Shown piece after piece: positions 41,705 through 51,490 of a stretch of DNA of 64,000 nucleotides. The position numbers and the translations under genes were made by a program. Location: assembly GCA_023461435.1 (NCBI GenBank), contig JAEYLC010000032.1, positions 7,054 through 71,053 on the forward strand, read 5' to 3'. The number at the start of each line of letters is the position of its first letter. Position 1 is the first letter of the stretch. Under the pieces are notes generated by a model. It had not been told where the DNA came from. It made no database searches and saw nothing but the letters and a program-made list of their open reading frames with translations. The stretch comes from Bacillota bacterium. Lineage in GTDB: Bacteria; Bacillota; Clostridia; Christensenellales; SZUA-584.

Positions 41705-42473
41705 GAGAAAACCAAAGATTGTCCGCGTCTGGCGGTGGCTCAAATTCGTGCTGCTCGCCGTGTTTGGCGGGGCGCTGATATACAGCGGCATCCATATCGG
41801 CGGTTATTTCTTTGAGGGGTCGCAGGACATGCAGCTGCTCGAAAATGTGCGTCAGGTGTATGCGCAGGCGCTCAAAGAACAGCCGGTACAGGCCGATAGC
41901 GCGGCGGATGGCGCCGCGCTGCCGGATGAGACGGCGAAGAACGCTTTTTCAGCGCTGTCGGAACTGAATGCGGAAGCGGCGGGCTGGCTCCGCGTTCCCG
42001 GCACGGGTATCGACCATCCGTTTGTGCAGACAGGCGATAACGTGTATTACTTGAATCACAGCTTCGAGGGGGGGCGTTCGTCTCACGGGTGCATGTTTTT
42101 GGATTACAGATGCAACGCGGACAGCCGCCATCTCGTGATATACGGCCATCGCATGAAAGACGGCTCGATGTTCGGGGGGCTGCCGCAGTATGAAATCCAA
42201 GACTATTATGAGTCGCACCCTATCATCACGCTCAATCTGCGGGGAACCACATCGAATTGGCAGATATTCAGCGCTCATCGCACGGATGACAGTCTGCTGC
42301 CGGTGCAGTTTGCCGACGACAGCGCGTTTGATGAGTATGTGCAAAGCCTGAAGGGCTTGTCGTTGTACGATACGGGCGCCGATGTCACATCTGACGATAC
42401 GGTGCTGTCGCTGTCCACATGCGACGGCTCCGACAGTGAACGGTTTGTGGTTCACGCGAAAAAAATCGATTAA
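41670..42473 (+). CDS. srtB: Class B sortase
   Basis: A membrane-anchored transpeptidase, 267 residues from the proposed ATG. The basic N-terminus leads into a membrane segment (LKFVLLAVFGGALIYSGIHI). Catalytic His in YGHRMKDGSMF, Cys in LSLSTCDG and Arg in SERFVVHAKK are all present. The start is uncertain: ATG 41670 overlaps the adhesin by 35 bases and has a poor binding site; AGGAG at the adhesin stop is spaced for an ATT at 41718. The overlap implies co-expression with its SPKTG substrate. Confidence 0.9.
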   Translation: MLSARELRRSARRKPKIVRVWRWLKFVLLAVFGGALIYSGIHIGGYFFEGSQDMQLLENVRQVYAQALKEQPVQADSAADGAALPDETAKNAFSALSELNAEAAGWLRVPGTGIDHPFVQTGDNVYYLNHSFEGGRSSHGCMFLDYRCNADSRHLVIYGHRMKDGSMFGGLPQYEIQDYYESHPIITLNLRGTTSNWQIFSAHRTDDSLLPVQFADDSAFDEYVQSLKGLSLYDTGADVTSDDTVLSLSTCDGSDSERFVVHAKKID

Positions 42474-42480
42474 CAAAATA

Positions 42481-42530
42481 AGCACCGTATTTCTCTCATA
42501 ATTGTATCAGGTTGGCGAAATACGGTGCTT
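42481..42530 (+). terminator. Inverted repeat after the sortase gene
   Basis: Perfect 13-bp arms AGCACCGTATTTC / GAAATACGGTGCT with 23-base loop; short T tail. Confidence 0.6.
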
Positions 42531-42592
42531 TATGCTATCATGATATTGAAATTTCCCGGGCTTATTATTCTTTTATAACGAAGGAGCTTCTT

Positions 42593-43669
42593 ATGAGACG
42601 GCATGGATTTGACTGGCTGAGAATTGGCGTTATTATTCTGCTGTTTCCCTTTCATACCGCGCGCGTGTTTGATGCGTGGGAACCCAACTACGTCAAAGAC
42701 GCCGCCAACATCAACGGCTTTTGCACATGGCTCATTGCGGCGCTCGGTTATTGGCTGATGCCGCTGCTGTTCTTTATTGCGGGCTATGCCGCGTATCAGG
42801 CGCTGCGCAAAAGAACACCCGGCCAGTATGTCAAAGAGCGTGTAAGCCGCCTGCTGGTGCCTTTTCTTGCGGGGCTTGTGCTGATCGTGCCGCCTCAAGG
42901 CTATCTCGCGCTGACCCAGCAGTATGGGTATACCGATGATTACTTTTCGTTCCTCGGCCGGTATTTCACGGATTTCTCCGATCTTTCGGGTTATACGGGC
43001 GGTTTCACGCCTGCCCATCTTTGGTTTATTCTCTATCTGTTTGTGATCAGTCTGGCGCTGCTCGCGCCGCTTGTGTGGATGGTGCGCCGTCCGGATAAGC
43101 TCAAGATGCTGGCGAAGCCGTGGACTATGATATTAGCCGTCGTGCTTGTCACGCTGATGGAGGCGCTGCCCGACATCGGAGGCAAGAACCCGTTCTTCTT
43201 CGCGATGATATTCCTGCTTGGCGCCGTTTTCGCGAATTCGGACGCTTTTATTGATGTTCTCAGGAGACGGCGTTTCGCCTTTCTCGCCGGAGCGGCTGCC
43301 GCAACGGGCGCGGTGCTGACCATCGAAGCCACGGTCGGATGGCTTGAGGGGTATACCGCCGAGGGTATCGGTTTTGCGCTGCTGCGCAATCTCTCTGTCT
43401 GGCTGATTATACTCGCGCTGACAGGTCTCGCGGACCAGTATCTGAACCGGGAAAGCAAAGCGCTCGGCATATTGAACCGCGCGTCTTATCCCGTGTACAT
43501 CTTCCATCAGACGGTGCTGATCGCGGCCGCCTATTTTATCGTGATGCTCGACGTATACTGGGTGGTGAAGTACGTTGCGATCGTGCTCGCAACGATGGCC
43601 TTGTCGTGGGGGGGCTATGAGGTGTCCCGCCGTCTCAGGGTCACGCGTTTTTTAATCGGGATCAAGTAA
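42593..43669 (+). CDS. Membrane acyltransferase, family 3 (OafA-like)
   Basis: The 358-residue protein has about ten membrane segments. The acyltransferase-3 opening RRHGFDWLRIGVIILLFPFHTAR carries the conserved His, with an Arg-rich loop RTPGQYVKERVSRLLVPF. It ends near RASYPVYIFHQTVLIAAAY. Family members acylate cell-surface sugars or peptidoglycan. AAGGAG precedes ATG 42593; an upstream GTG frame is not supported. Confidence 0.85.
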   Translation: MRRHGFDWLRIGVIILLFPFHTARVFDAWEPNYVKDAANINGFCTWLIAALGYWLMPLLFFIAGYAAYQALRKRTPGQYVKERVSRLLVPFLAGLVLIVPPQGYLALTQQYGYTDDYFSFLGRYFTDFSDLSGYTGGFTPAHLWFILYLFVISLALLAPLVWMVRRPDKLKMLAKPWTMILAVVLVTLMEALPDIGGKNPFFFAMIFLLGAVFANSDAFIDVLRRRRFAFLAGAAAATGAVLTIEATVGWLEGYTAEGIGFALLRNLSVWLIILALTGLADQYLNRESKALGILNRASYPVYIFHQTVLIAAAYFIVMLDVYWVVKYVAIVLATMALSWGGYEVSRRLRVTRFLIGIK

Positions 43670-43699
43670 ATAAGCTGCGATATCTGGAATGATAACCCA

Positions 43700-43728
43700 T
43701 TGACACGCCGCGGCTCCGGCGATATCAT
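43700..43728 (+). promoter_or_regulatory. Promoter of the arsR-nim pair
   Basis: TTGACA (43700-43705), 17-base spacer, TATCAT (43723-43728). Confidence 0.75.
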
Positions 43729-43762
43729 GCATTATTACTCTTAATGTTTGCGTGAGGGATGC

Positions 43763-44194
43763 ATGGAAAAATGGCTCAAGATTTTTAAGGCGCTTGGCGA
43801 CGAAAAAAGGCTCAAGATTGTGGCGCTGCTCTATAAGCATGGCTTTTGCGTGAGCGCGTTGGCGCGCATACTCGATATTTCGGAGGCCGCGGTGTCTCAG
43901 CATATCCGCGTACTGCGCGAAGCGGGGCTGTTAAAGGGTGAAAAGCGGGGCGGGTACACGTTTTACGAGCTCAGCCTGGGATTGCTTGAAAGCCTGGCCT
44001 TGGATATCGACGCGTTTTTGGATAAAAAGCCGGAGAGAAAGGAATGCTGCCAGTATATGACCGGCGAGCACCAGTATTGCGAAATCTACGATCAGCAAAA
44101 GGCTAAAAAGCCAAATACATGCAGGGATACAGGAGGAAACAATGAGACGCAAGGAACGGGCGATGGACGAAGCTCAGGCGGTCAGCCTGCTTGA
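43763..44194 (+). CDS. ArsR-family metalloregulator
   Basis: A 143-residue winged-helix repressor: IFKALGDEKRLKIVALL, VSALARILDISEAAVSQHIRVLREAGLLKGEKRG. The C-terminal tail has clustered Cys/His (ECCQY, GEHQYCEIYD, NTC), suggesting metal or redox sensing. GAGGG precedes ATG 43763. It overlaps the next gene by 53 bases. The cadA-type ATPase 3 kb away has an ArsR-like operator, so regulation of that gene in trans is possible. Confidence 0.88.
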   Translation: MEKWLKIFKALGDEKRLKIVALLYKHGFCVSALARILDISEAAVSQHIRVLREAGLLKGEKRGGYTFYELSLGLLESLALDIDAFLDKKPERKECCQYMTGEHQYCEIYDQQKAKKPNTCRDTGGNNETQGTGDGRSSGGQPA

Positions 44195-44600
44195 GGAGGG
44201 GCAGCTCGGCGTGCTTAGCACGGCGGGCACGGACGGAGAGCCGTATGGCGTGCCGCTCAACTACTGCTATGTGCGCGAAGACAACGCCATATTCTTTCAT
44301 TGCGCGAACGAGGGGCGCAAGATGGAGAACATCAAAAGCAACGGACGCGTTTCATTCACTGTGATAGGCCGCAACCGCATCATTCATGAAAAACTGACCA
44401 CATACTATGAGAGCGTCATCGTGTCGGGCCGCGCCTCGCTCGTGCAGGACGATGAGGAAAAGGTGCTGCGGCTGAACCAGCTTTGCCGCCATCTGACGCC
44501 GGGCATCGATTGGCGCGAGGGCTGCGGACATCTCGTAAGGACCGCGATCGTGCGCATCGATATCGACGGCATCAGCGGGAAGAAGAACGGCGACGCATAG
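44142..44600 (+). CDS. NimA-like FMN-binding pyridoxamine 5'-phosphate oxidase family protein
   Basis: The 152-residue split-barrel flavoprotein matches the Nim group: MRRKERAMDEAQA, GVLSTAGTDGEPYGVPLNYCYV and IFFHCANEGRKMENIK. Nim proteins can reduce nitroimidazoles; the physiological role of most is unknown. AGGAGGAAAC precedes the ATG. Overlaps the ArsR gene by 53 bases in a different frame, so both are co-transcribed. Confidence 0.88.
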   Translation: MRRKERAMDEAQAVSLLEEGQLGVLSTAGTDGEPYGVPLNYCYVREDNAIFFHCANEGRKMENIKSNGRVSFTVIGRNRIIHEKLTTYYESVIVSGRASLVQDDEEKVLRLNQLCRHLTPGIDWREGCGHLVRTAIVRIDIDGISGKKNGDA

Positions 44601-44663
44601 CTCATAATACATGCTCGACAGCATAACGATAAATACTGATTTTTCAACAGTTGTATAATATAA

Positions 44664-44690
44664 GAGGCGCTGGGAAGCGCCCCTTGGTTT
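44664..44690 (+). terminator. Weak terminator after the nim gene
   Basis: GGCGC-TGGGAA-GCGCC stem followed by CCTTGGTTTAAT; the T tract is poor. Confidence 0.4.
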
Positions 44691-44779
44691 AATCTTGAAT
44701 ATTTCATTCAAGACGACTATGTTATTTTATTATATACGATAATCTTGCCGCGTTTACATCCACAGAAAGCTTATGGGTG

Positions 44780-45154
44780 TCAGCCTTTGGCGCACAGGCA
44801 GAACGGATGGCCCTCCGGGTCTATCATCGTCACAAAGTGAGAGCCGCCGAATTGGCTTTCGGCCTTCTTTGCACCGAGGCTTTCGGCTTCCGCGATAGCG
44901 GACGGCAAGTCGTCAACCTGCAAATCCAGGTGCATATGCTTTTGCTGCTGCCCGTTGACTTCGGGCCAGACCGGCGGCATGTAATCAAAGTCGCATTCCA
45001 TAAACACGATAACGATGCCGTTGTCACTGATGACGGCGGGGCATCCGTACATGACCCCCTTGTTCCAGCCGAGAAGGTCGGCATAAAAATCGCACTGTTT
45101 TACAGTGTCCATACAGTCTATGGACAGATTACCTAAGCGCATACCTTTTATCAC
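44780..45154 (-). CDS. VOC superfamily (glyoxalase/bleomycin-resistance-like) protein
   Basis: The 124-residue protein has a betaalphabeta VOC pattern: GNLSIDCMDTVKQCDFYADLLGW, an HMHLDLQVDDLPSAIAEAESLGA second half and DPEGHPFCLC. Metal-ligand-like His/Glu positions are kept (HLDLQ, DPEGHPF). Substrate unknown. GTG 45154 is preferred because AAGAAGGG is 8 bases upstream; ATG 45142 is an alternative. Downstream of the P-type ATPase on the same strand. Confidence 0.82.
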   Translation of the reverse strand: MIKGMRLGNLSIDCMDTVKQCDFYADLLGWNKGVMYGCPAVISDNGIVIVFMECDFDYMPPVWPEVNGQQQKHMHLDLQVDDLPSAIAEAESLGAKKAESQFGGSHFVTMIDPEGHPFCLCAKG

Positions 45155-45260
45155 GATAACAGCCCTTCTTTCATGATGATGCTTAATTATAACAAATGGA
45201 TACATATAATTCAATTCAAGCATACGTCATGAAGTCCGGTTTCATTCCAGAAGGTGCAGT

Positions 45261-47375
<2,115 letters not shown>

Positions 47376-47405
47376 TGCTGTTGACTCCTTATTTAGCATG
47401 AACAC

Positions 47406-47421
47406 TTGAACAAACATTCAA
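47406..47421. promoter_or_regulatory. ArsR/CadC-like operator
   Basis: Inverted repeat TTGAA-CAAACA-TTCAA between the ATPase promoter and its start codon. Half-sites resemble metal-responsive ArsR/SmtB boxes. Confidence 0.65.
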
Positions 47422-47432
47422 ATGATATTTTC

Positions 47433-47461
47433 ATTATATTCAAAGATTTTCGAAAAGTCAA
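47433..47461 (-). promoter_or_regulatory. Promoter of the P-type ATPase
   Basis: Minus strand TTGACT (47461-47456), 17-base spacer, TATAAT (47438-47433). Confidence 0.85.
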
Positions 47462-47491
47462 CACAAAACGCTCTTTTTTTATCTGAACAGA

Positions 47492-47519
47492 TTGACAAAA
47501 CAATATAAATGGCATAATC
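47492..47519 (+). promoter_or_regulatory. Promoter of the ROK/MFS pair
   Basis: TTGACA (47492-47497), 16-base spacer, CATAAT (47514-47519). Divergent from the ATPase promoter. Confidence 0.7.
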
Positions 47520-47556
47520 TTATGACAGACTTATTAAAGAAGGTTTAAAAAGTTAA

Positions 47557-48543
47557 ATGGATACCGCCGTGGTTAAAGAACTCAATAAAAACAGCCTGCG
47601 CAGCAGGCTCACGCAGAGGCGTGAAGCGACCATTCAGGAGCTTGCGGAGCCGACAGGCTTGAGCGTGGTCACGGTCAAGGCGCTGCTCAATGAAATGATC
47701 GCGCAGGGTGAGGTTATTGAGGGAGAGACGGCGCCGTCCGGCGGCGGCCGTCCGTCGAGGCGCTATGTCTATAATGGCGAATACCGCCACGCGGCTGCGG
47801 TATACGGTTATCAGAACGAGAACAAAAACTCGATCCACGTGCTTGTTGTCAATCTGTTTGGCGAATGTGTGTATAAGGATCAAGCCTTTATCGAAGACAT
47901 AAGGGTGGAGAGCTTTTGCGGCATGCTGGACCGCGCAATGGGGGCATATCCGAAAATCGCGGCGATCGCCTTCGGACTGCCGGGTTTTGAGGAGAACGGC
48001 GTGATTGTCGCCAACGATTACGGCGGCATCGTGGGAGATCGGTTCCTGCGGTTTTATCAGTCGAGATACGGTCTGCCAATCCGGTATATCAACGATGTCA
48101 ACGCGGCAGTGGTGGGGTATTCGGGACCGGCTCATGTGAAGACGTGTCTTGCGGGCATCTATTTTCCGAGGCTCTACCGTCCCGGCGCGGGAATGGTGAT
48201 AAACGGCGGGGTTTATACGGGCGCGCAGCATTTTGCGGGAGAAATCGGCCATTTATTGCCGGATACCGACTGGCTGCTTTTGGACTATGACGATGAAGAA
48301 GCGGTGTCTGACGCCGTTGCGCGGATGCTCGGCATATACTGCTGCGTCGTCGCGCCGGAGCAGTTCATACTCTACGGCGACTTTTTCAGCGAGAAGAGCG
48401 CCGGTGAAATCAGGTGCAGAACGCAAGACCTGCTTTGCGGGCAGTTTCAAGTGAATGTGGAGGTGTCGTCTGCGTTCGAGCGCGATTTTGAGCGCGGCAT
48501 GACCGCTCTCGCACTGCGGCAGCTCGGCGATACATTTATATAA
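47557..48543 (+). CDS. ROK-family transcriptional regulator
   Basis: The 328-residue protein has an N-terminal winged helix (REATIQELAEPTGLSVVTVKALLNEM, then GRPSRRY) and a ROK ASKHA body with IAFGLPGFEENG, YINDVNAAVVGY and an EIGHLLP remnant. The sugar-kinase catalytic signature is not intact, so it is a regulator, not a kinase. It probably controls the MFS gene 23 bases downstream in response to a sugar. Confidence 0.87.
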   Translation: MDTAVVKELNKNSLRSRLTQRREATIQELAEPTGLSVVTVKALLNEMIAQGEVIEGETAPSGGGRPSRRYVYNGEYRHAAAVYGYQNENKNSIHVLVVNLFGECVYKDQAFIEDIRVESFCGMLDRAMGAYPKIAAIAFGLPGFEENGVIVANDYGGIVGDRFLRFYQSRYGLPIRYINDVNAAVVGYSGPAHVKTCLAGIYFPRLYRPGAGMVINGGVYTGAQHFAGEIGHLLPDTDWLLLDYDDEEAVSDAVARMLGIYCCVVAPEQFILYGDFFSEKSAGEIRCRTQDLLCGQFQVNVEVSSAFERDFERGMTALALRQLGDTFI

Positions 48544-48566
48544 ATTCTAAGGACGGAAAAAAGCGT

Positions 48567-49739
48567 ATGATAGCTTTGTTGGTGATCATCTATATCTCTT
48601 TTATCAGCCTGGGGCTGCCGGACGGGCTGCTCGGCGCGGCGTGGCCTGTGATGAGTGCGGATTTCGGCGCTGCGCTGTCGTTTGCGGGCGTGATCTCGAT
48701 GATCGCGGCGGGGGGCACCATTGTTTCGAGCCTGCTTAGCGATAAGGTGATCAGGCGTTTCGGAACGGGCCGGGTGACCGCTGTCAGCGTGCTGATGACG
48801 GCGCTCGCGCTGCTCGGGATTTCTTTATCCGGCAATGTGGTCTGGATCTGCCTGCTCGCGGTTCCGCTCGGTCTCGGCGCGGGCTCGGTGGATACGGCGC
48901 TTAATAACTTCGTGGCGCTGCATTACAAAGCGCATCATATGAACTGGCTTCACTGCTTCTGGGGTGTGGGCGCTTCGGCGGGCCCCATGATCATGTCACT
49001 GTATATCGCGAAGCCAAACGGCTGGAAGATGGGATATGGCACGATCGGCCTCGTTCAGGCAGCGCTGGTTGTCGTCCTCTTTGCCACATTGCCGCTCTGG
49101 AAGAAGACGGCCAAGGTGACCGAAGAAGCTCACAGCCAGAGCACCAGCAGTATGCTCGGCGTGCTGAAGATTCCCGGCGTTAAATCGGCCATGCTCATCT
49201 TTTTTGTCTACTGCTCGCTGGAATTGTCCATGGGCCTTTGGGGCAGCAGCTATCTTGTCGGCATCAGAGGTCTCACGGCCGAGACGGCGGCGCAGTGGGT
49301 ATCGCTGTATTATCTTGGCATCACCGCGGGGCGCTTCGCGTCCGGCTTTGTGTCGATGAAGCTTCATAACACGGCGATGATACGCCTTGGTATTTTGATC
49401 ATCGCGGCGGGGCTGCTCGCGGTGCTGCTGCCGCTCGGCAACGCGGCGGTTCAGGCGGGCTTTGGAATGATCGGCCTTGGATGCGCGCCTATCTTTCCGT
49501 CGATGCTGCACGAAACGCCCGCGCGTTTCGGAAAAGCGGATTCGCAAAAGCTCGTGGGGCTGCAGATGGCGAGCGCTTATACGGGCAGCACGCTGATGCC
49601 GCTGATCGTGGGCGCGGCCGCACAGTATATCGGCATATTCCTGTTCCCGTATTTTTTGCTGCTGATGTTCGTTGTGCTGCTGCTGCTCTCGGAGAATCTG
49701 AACCGTACGGTGTCAGCCCAAGCAAAAAAGCCAATTTAG
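48567..49739 (+). CDS. MFS transporter, fucose-permease-like
   Basis: A 390-residue carrier with about twelve hydrophobic segments. The opening YISFISLGLPDGLLGAAWP and NWLHCFWGVGASAGPMIM match the FucP/YfkF-type sugar permeases. The start ATG 48567 is downstream of the ROK stop (23 bases), with AAGGACGG upstream. Likely regulated by the ROK protein and importing a sugar or related small molecule. Confidence 0.88.
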   Translation: MIALLVIIYISFISLGLPDGLLGAAWPVMSADFGAALSFAGVISMIAAGGTIVSSLLSDKVIRRFGTGRVTAVSVLMTALALLGISLSGNVVWICLLAVPLGLGAGSVDTALNNFVALHYKAHHMNWLHCFWGVGASAGPMIMSLYIAKPNGWKMGYGTIGLVQAALVVVLFATLPLWKKTAKVTEEAHSQSTSSMLGVLKIPGVKSAMLIFFVYCSLELSMGLWGSSYLVGIRGLTAETAAQWVSLYYLGITAGRFASGFVSMKLHNTAMIRLGILIIAAGLLAVLLPLGNAAVQAGFGMIGLGCAPIFPSMLHETPARFGKADSQKLVGLQMASAYTGSTLMPLIVGAAAQYIGIFLFPYFLLLMFVVLLLLSENLNRTVSAQAKKPI

Positions 49740-49773
49740 GTTAAGTGGCTCAGCTTGATGAAAAACCCCAACC

Positions 49774-49853
49774 TGTCATGCTGAACGGAACGTGAGTGAA
49801 GTAAAGCATCCCATGGTAAAACCTTTAAACATGGGATGCTCACGTGTAAGACA
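49774..49853. repeat. Palindromic dispersed element (copy 2)
   Basis: TGTCATGCTGAACGG.. to ..GTGTAAGACA, with core GCATCCCATGG..CATGGGATGC. The core is the reverse complement of that at 60293-60399 apart from a few bases. Confidence 0.8.
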
Positions 49854-49873
49854 GAGGTTGATGAAAGCGTGAC

Positions 49874-50497
49874 CTACGGCCAGTAGATCTGATGGACCGC
49901 TTCGACCTGACCGCCGCCGCCGACCTTCACCTCATAGAAAAACGGTTTGAGCAAAAAATCGGGATTGGCCGCATACATCGCCTTAATTGTCTCGATACTG
50001 ACGGTCCGCGGCTCAAGACCCTCGATGAGCGAGCCGTCGTCGCTGACGATCAGCGTGACGGGAACCGCCGAGAGATCGACCGTACGAAGCTGGGAATTCG
50101 TGTTTTTCTCAATAAATTCGGATTCCGCAAAATCGGCAACCACGGCCTGTGCGTCGGCCTCGGTGTATCCGTCCTGATCGATAAGCCATTGTACGGCATC
50201 GTCACCCCTCAGCATATTGAAGTAATCAAACGAGGCCGTGTTGTCGTCGGGATTGAAGGCGGTCATATGCGCGTAGCTCGTGTACATCTCGGGCGTATCT
50301 CCGGCGGCGGGCGATACGCTGGCGGCGGGCGATACTTTCTGGCTGGGGCTCACCGTTTCTTGTATCACTGTTTGCGTCGGGGCGGCCGCATCACCGGCTT
50401 CCTCAGGCTGGGTTACCACCACGTTTCCGACTGTCTGGCCGCAGGCGCACAGCATCAGCGCGAACAGGCTTAGAAGCAGCAAAACGATCTTCTTCAT
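49874..50497 (-). CDS. Hypothetical lipoprotein
   Basis: Function not recognised. 207 residues. Signal peptide with lipobox LCAC (Cys at about 19), then a Pro/Ser/Thr/Ala linker (about 30-70) with repeated SPAA units and a globular part ending QVEAVHQIYWP. There is a hydrophobic GGDDAVQWLIDQDGYTEADAQ stretch. GGAGG precedes the ATG. It is downstream of the TfoX-C/flavodoxin pair on the same strand, 15 bases away, so probably co-transcribed. Confidence 0.75.
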   Translation of the reverse strand: MKKIVLLLLSLFALMLCACGQTVGNVVVTQPEEAGDAAAPTQTVIQETVSPSQKVSPAASVSPAAGDTPEMYTSYAHMTAFNPDDNTASFDYFNMLRGDDAVQWLIDQDGYTEADAQAVVADFAESEFIEKNTNSQLRTVDLSAVPVTLIVSDDGSLIEGLEPRTVSIETIKAMYAANPDFLLKPFFYEVKVGGGGQVEAVHQIYWP

Positions 50498-50512
50498 ATA
50501 AACCTCCGATTT

Positions 50513-50764
50513 TTACAGAGAATTATAAAACGCTTTTAGATCCGTCTTCTCCTCAGCTGTCAGCAGGCCGCGCTGTTTGCCCTGCACGGCGCCGGCCAGC
50601 GCATACAGGCTCATGAGACACGCGTCGGGGTACAGCGTCTTCACGCGCAAAAACGCAGGCTTGACGCCCGTTTTCATAAGTTCTTCAACAGATGTGATGC
50701 CCGCTTCCTCCAAACGCCCAGTGAGAACGGGCCCGATGCCGGGCAGCTTTTCTATATCGCTCAT
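50513..50764 (-). CDS. TfoX C-terminal-like helix-hairpin-helix protein
   Basis: An 83-residue protein matching the TfoX C-terminal domain: LPGIGPVLTGRLEEAGITSVEELMKTG and LMSLYALAGAVQGK. TfoX itself regulates competence in some Gammaproteobacteria; the role of the isolated domain here is unknown. The start ATG overlaps the flavodoxin stop as ATGA. Confidence 0.85.
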   Translation of the reverse strand: MSDIEKLPGIGPVLTGRLEEAGITSVEELMKTGVKPAFLRVKTLYPDACLMSLYALAGAVQGKQRGLLTAEEKTDLKAFYNSL

Positions 50765-51225
50765 GCTTTTATAAACCTTTCCGCCCACTCGGCGGCGTGC
50801 TTCAGCTCGCCGTCCTTAAGCGGCCCTTCTGATTCGAGCACGAAAAACCCGGTGGGGTCACATTGAACATCAGCGCCTTTTTTCTTGAGCTCGCTGCAGA
50901 TTTTTTCCGCGGCGTAGCCGAACCATTTCGCAAACCTTTTGAGCATGGCGGAATTCACAGTTTCAACATCGGCGCGCGTATCAAACGCGGCAGCCTTTAT
51001 GCCTTTGAGAGCACCGGCAGGCAGCCTTTTGAGCCATGCCGTGACGGCGGGCGTGGGGCGAAATGCGCGGGTGGGGGAGCCCACTAGCACATGCGTGGCG
51101 CCGCCCAGGTCCTCGGCGCAGATATCGGTCACCTTGAATAGCGCGCCACCCGTGGCTTTGGCCATTTCGTCGGCGATTTTTGCGGTGTTGCCGAAAACGG
51201 AGTCATAGATTACGATTGTTTTCAT
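50761..51225 (-). CDS. Flavodoxin-like protein
   Basis: A 154-residue FMN-binding fold: MKTIVIYDSVFGNTAKIADEMA contains the phosphate-binding loop, then LVGSPTRAFRPTPAV and TRADVETVNSAML. The electron-transfer partner is unknown. AAGGAGG is 6 bases before ATG 51225. First gene of a three-gene minus-strand unit (flavodoxin, TfoX-C, lipoprotein). Confidence 0.87.
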   Translation of the reverse strand: MKTIVIYDSVFGNTAKIADEMAKATGGALFKVTDICAEDLGGATHVLVGSPTRAFRPTPAVTAWLKRLPAGALKGIKAAAFDTRADVETVNSAMLKRFAKWFGYAAEKICSELKKKGADVQCDPTGFFVLESEGPLKDGELKHAAEWAERFIKA

Positions 51226-51490
51226 GGACGCCTCCTTAACCATATTTTCCAATATTATAGCATTATGCATGTGTATGATAAATAGCATGTGAAATATTTT
51301 GTGACCGCATATGTCTGCTGAATCCAGAGGAGCTCTGTGGCTGACGCGTTGTTTTATGCGAATTTTGACGAGGTCTGGCCGATTTTACCTGATCTTTTCA
51401 AAACGATTGCAGACTTTTAATGAACTATGCCGTTTTTTCGTACATATTGGAGATATAAGAGCATCAATGACAAAGGCTTGCGGAGGATAT

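Noticed and set aside
51311..51490. N-terminal extension of the EAL-CBS-GGDEF gene
   Set aside because: GGAGGATAT precedes ATG 51491, and the extension encodes a basic stretch unrelated to any domain.
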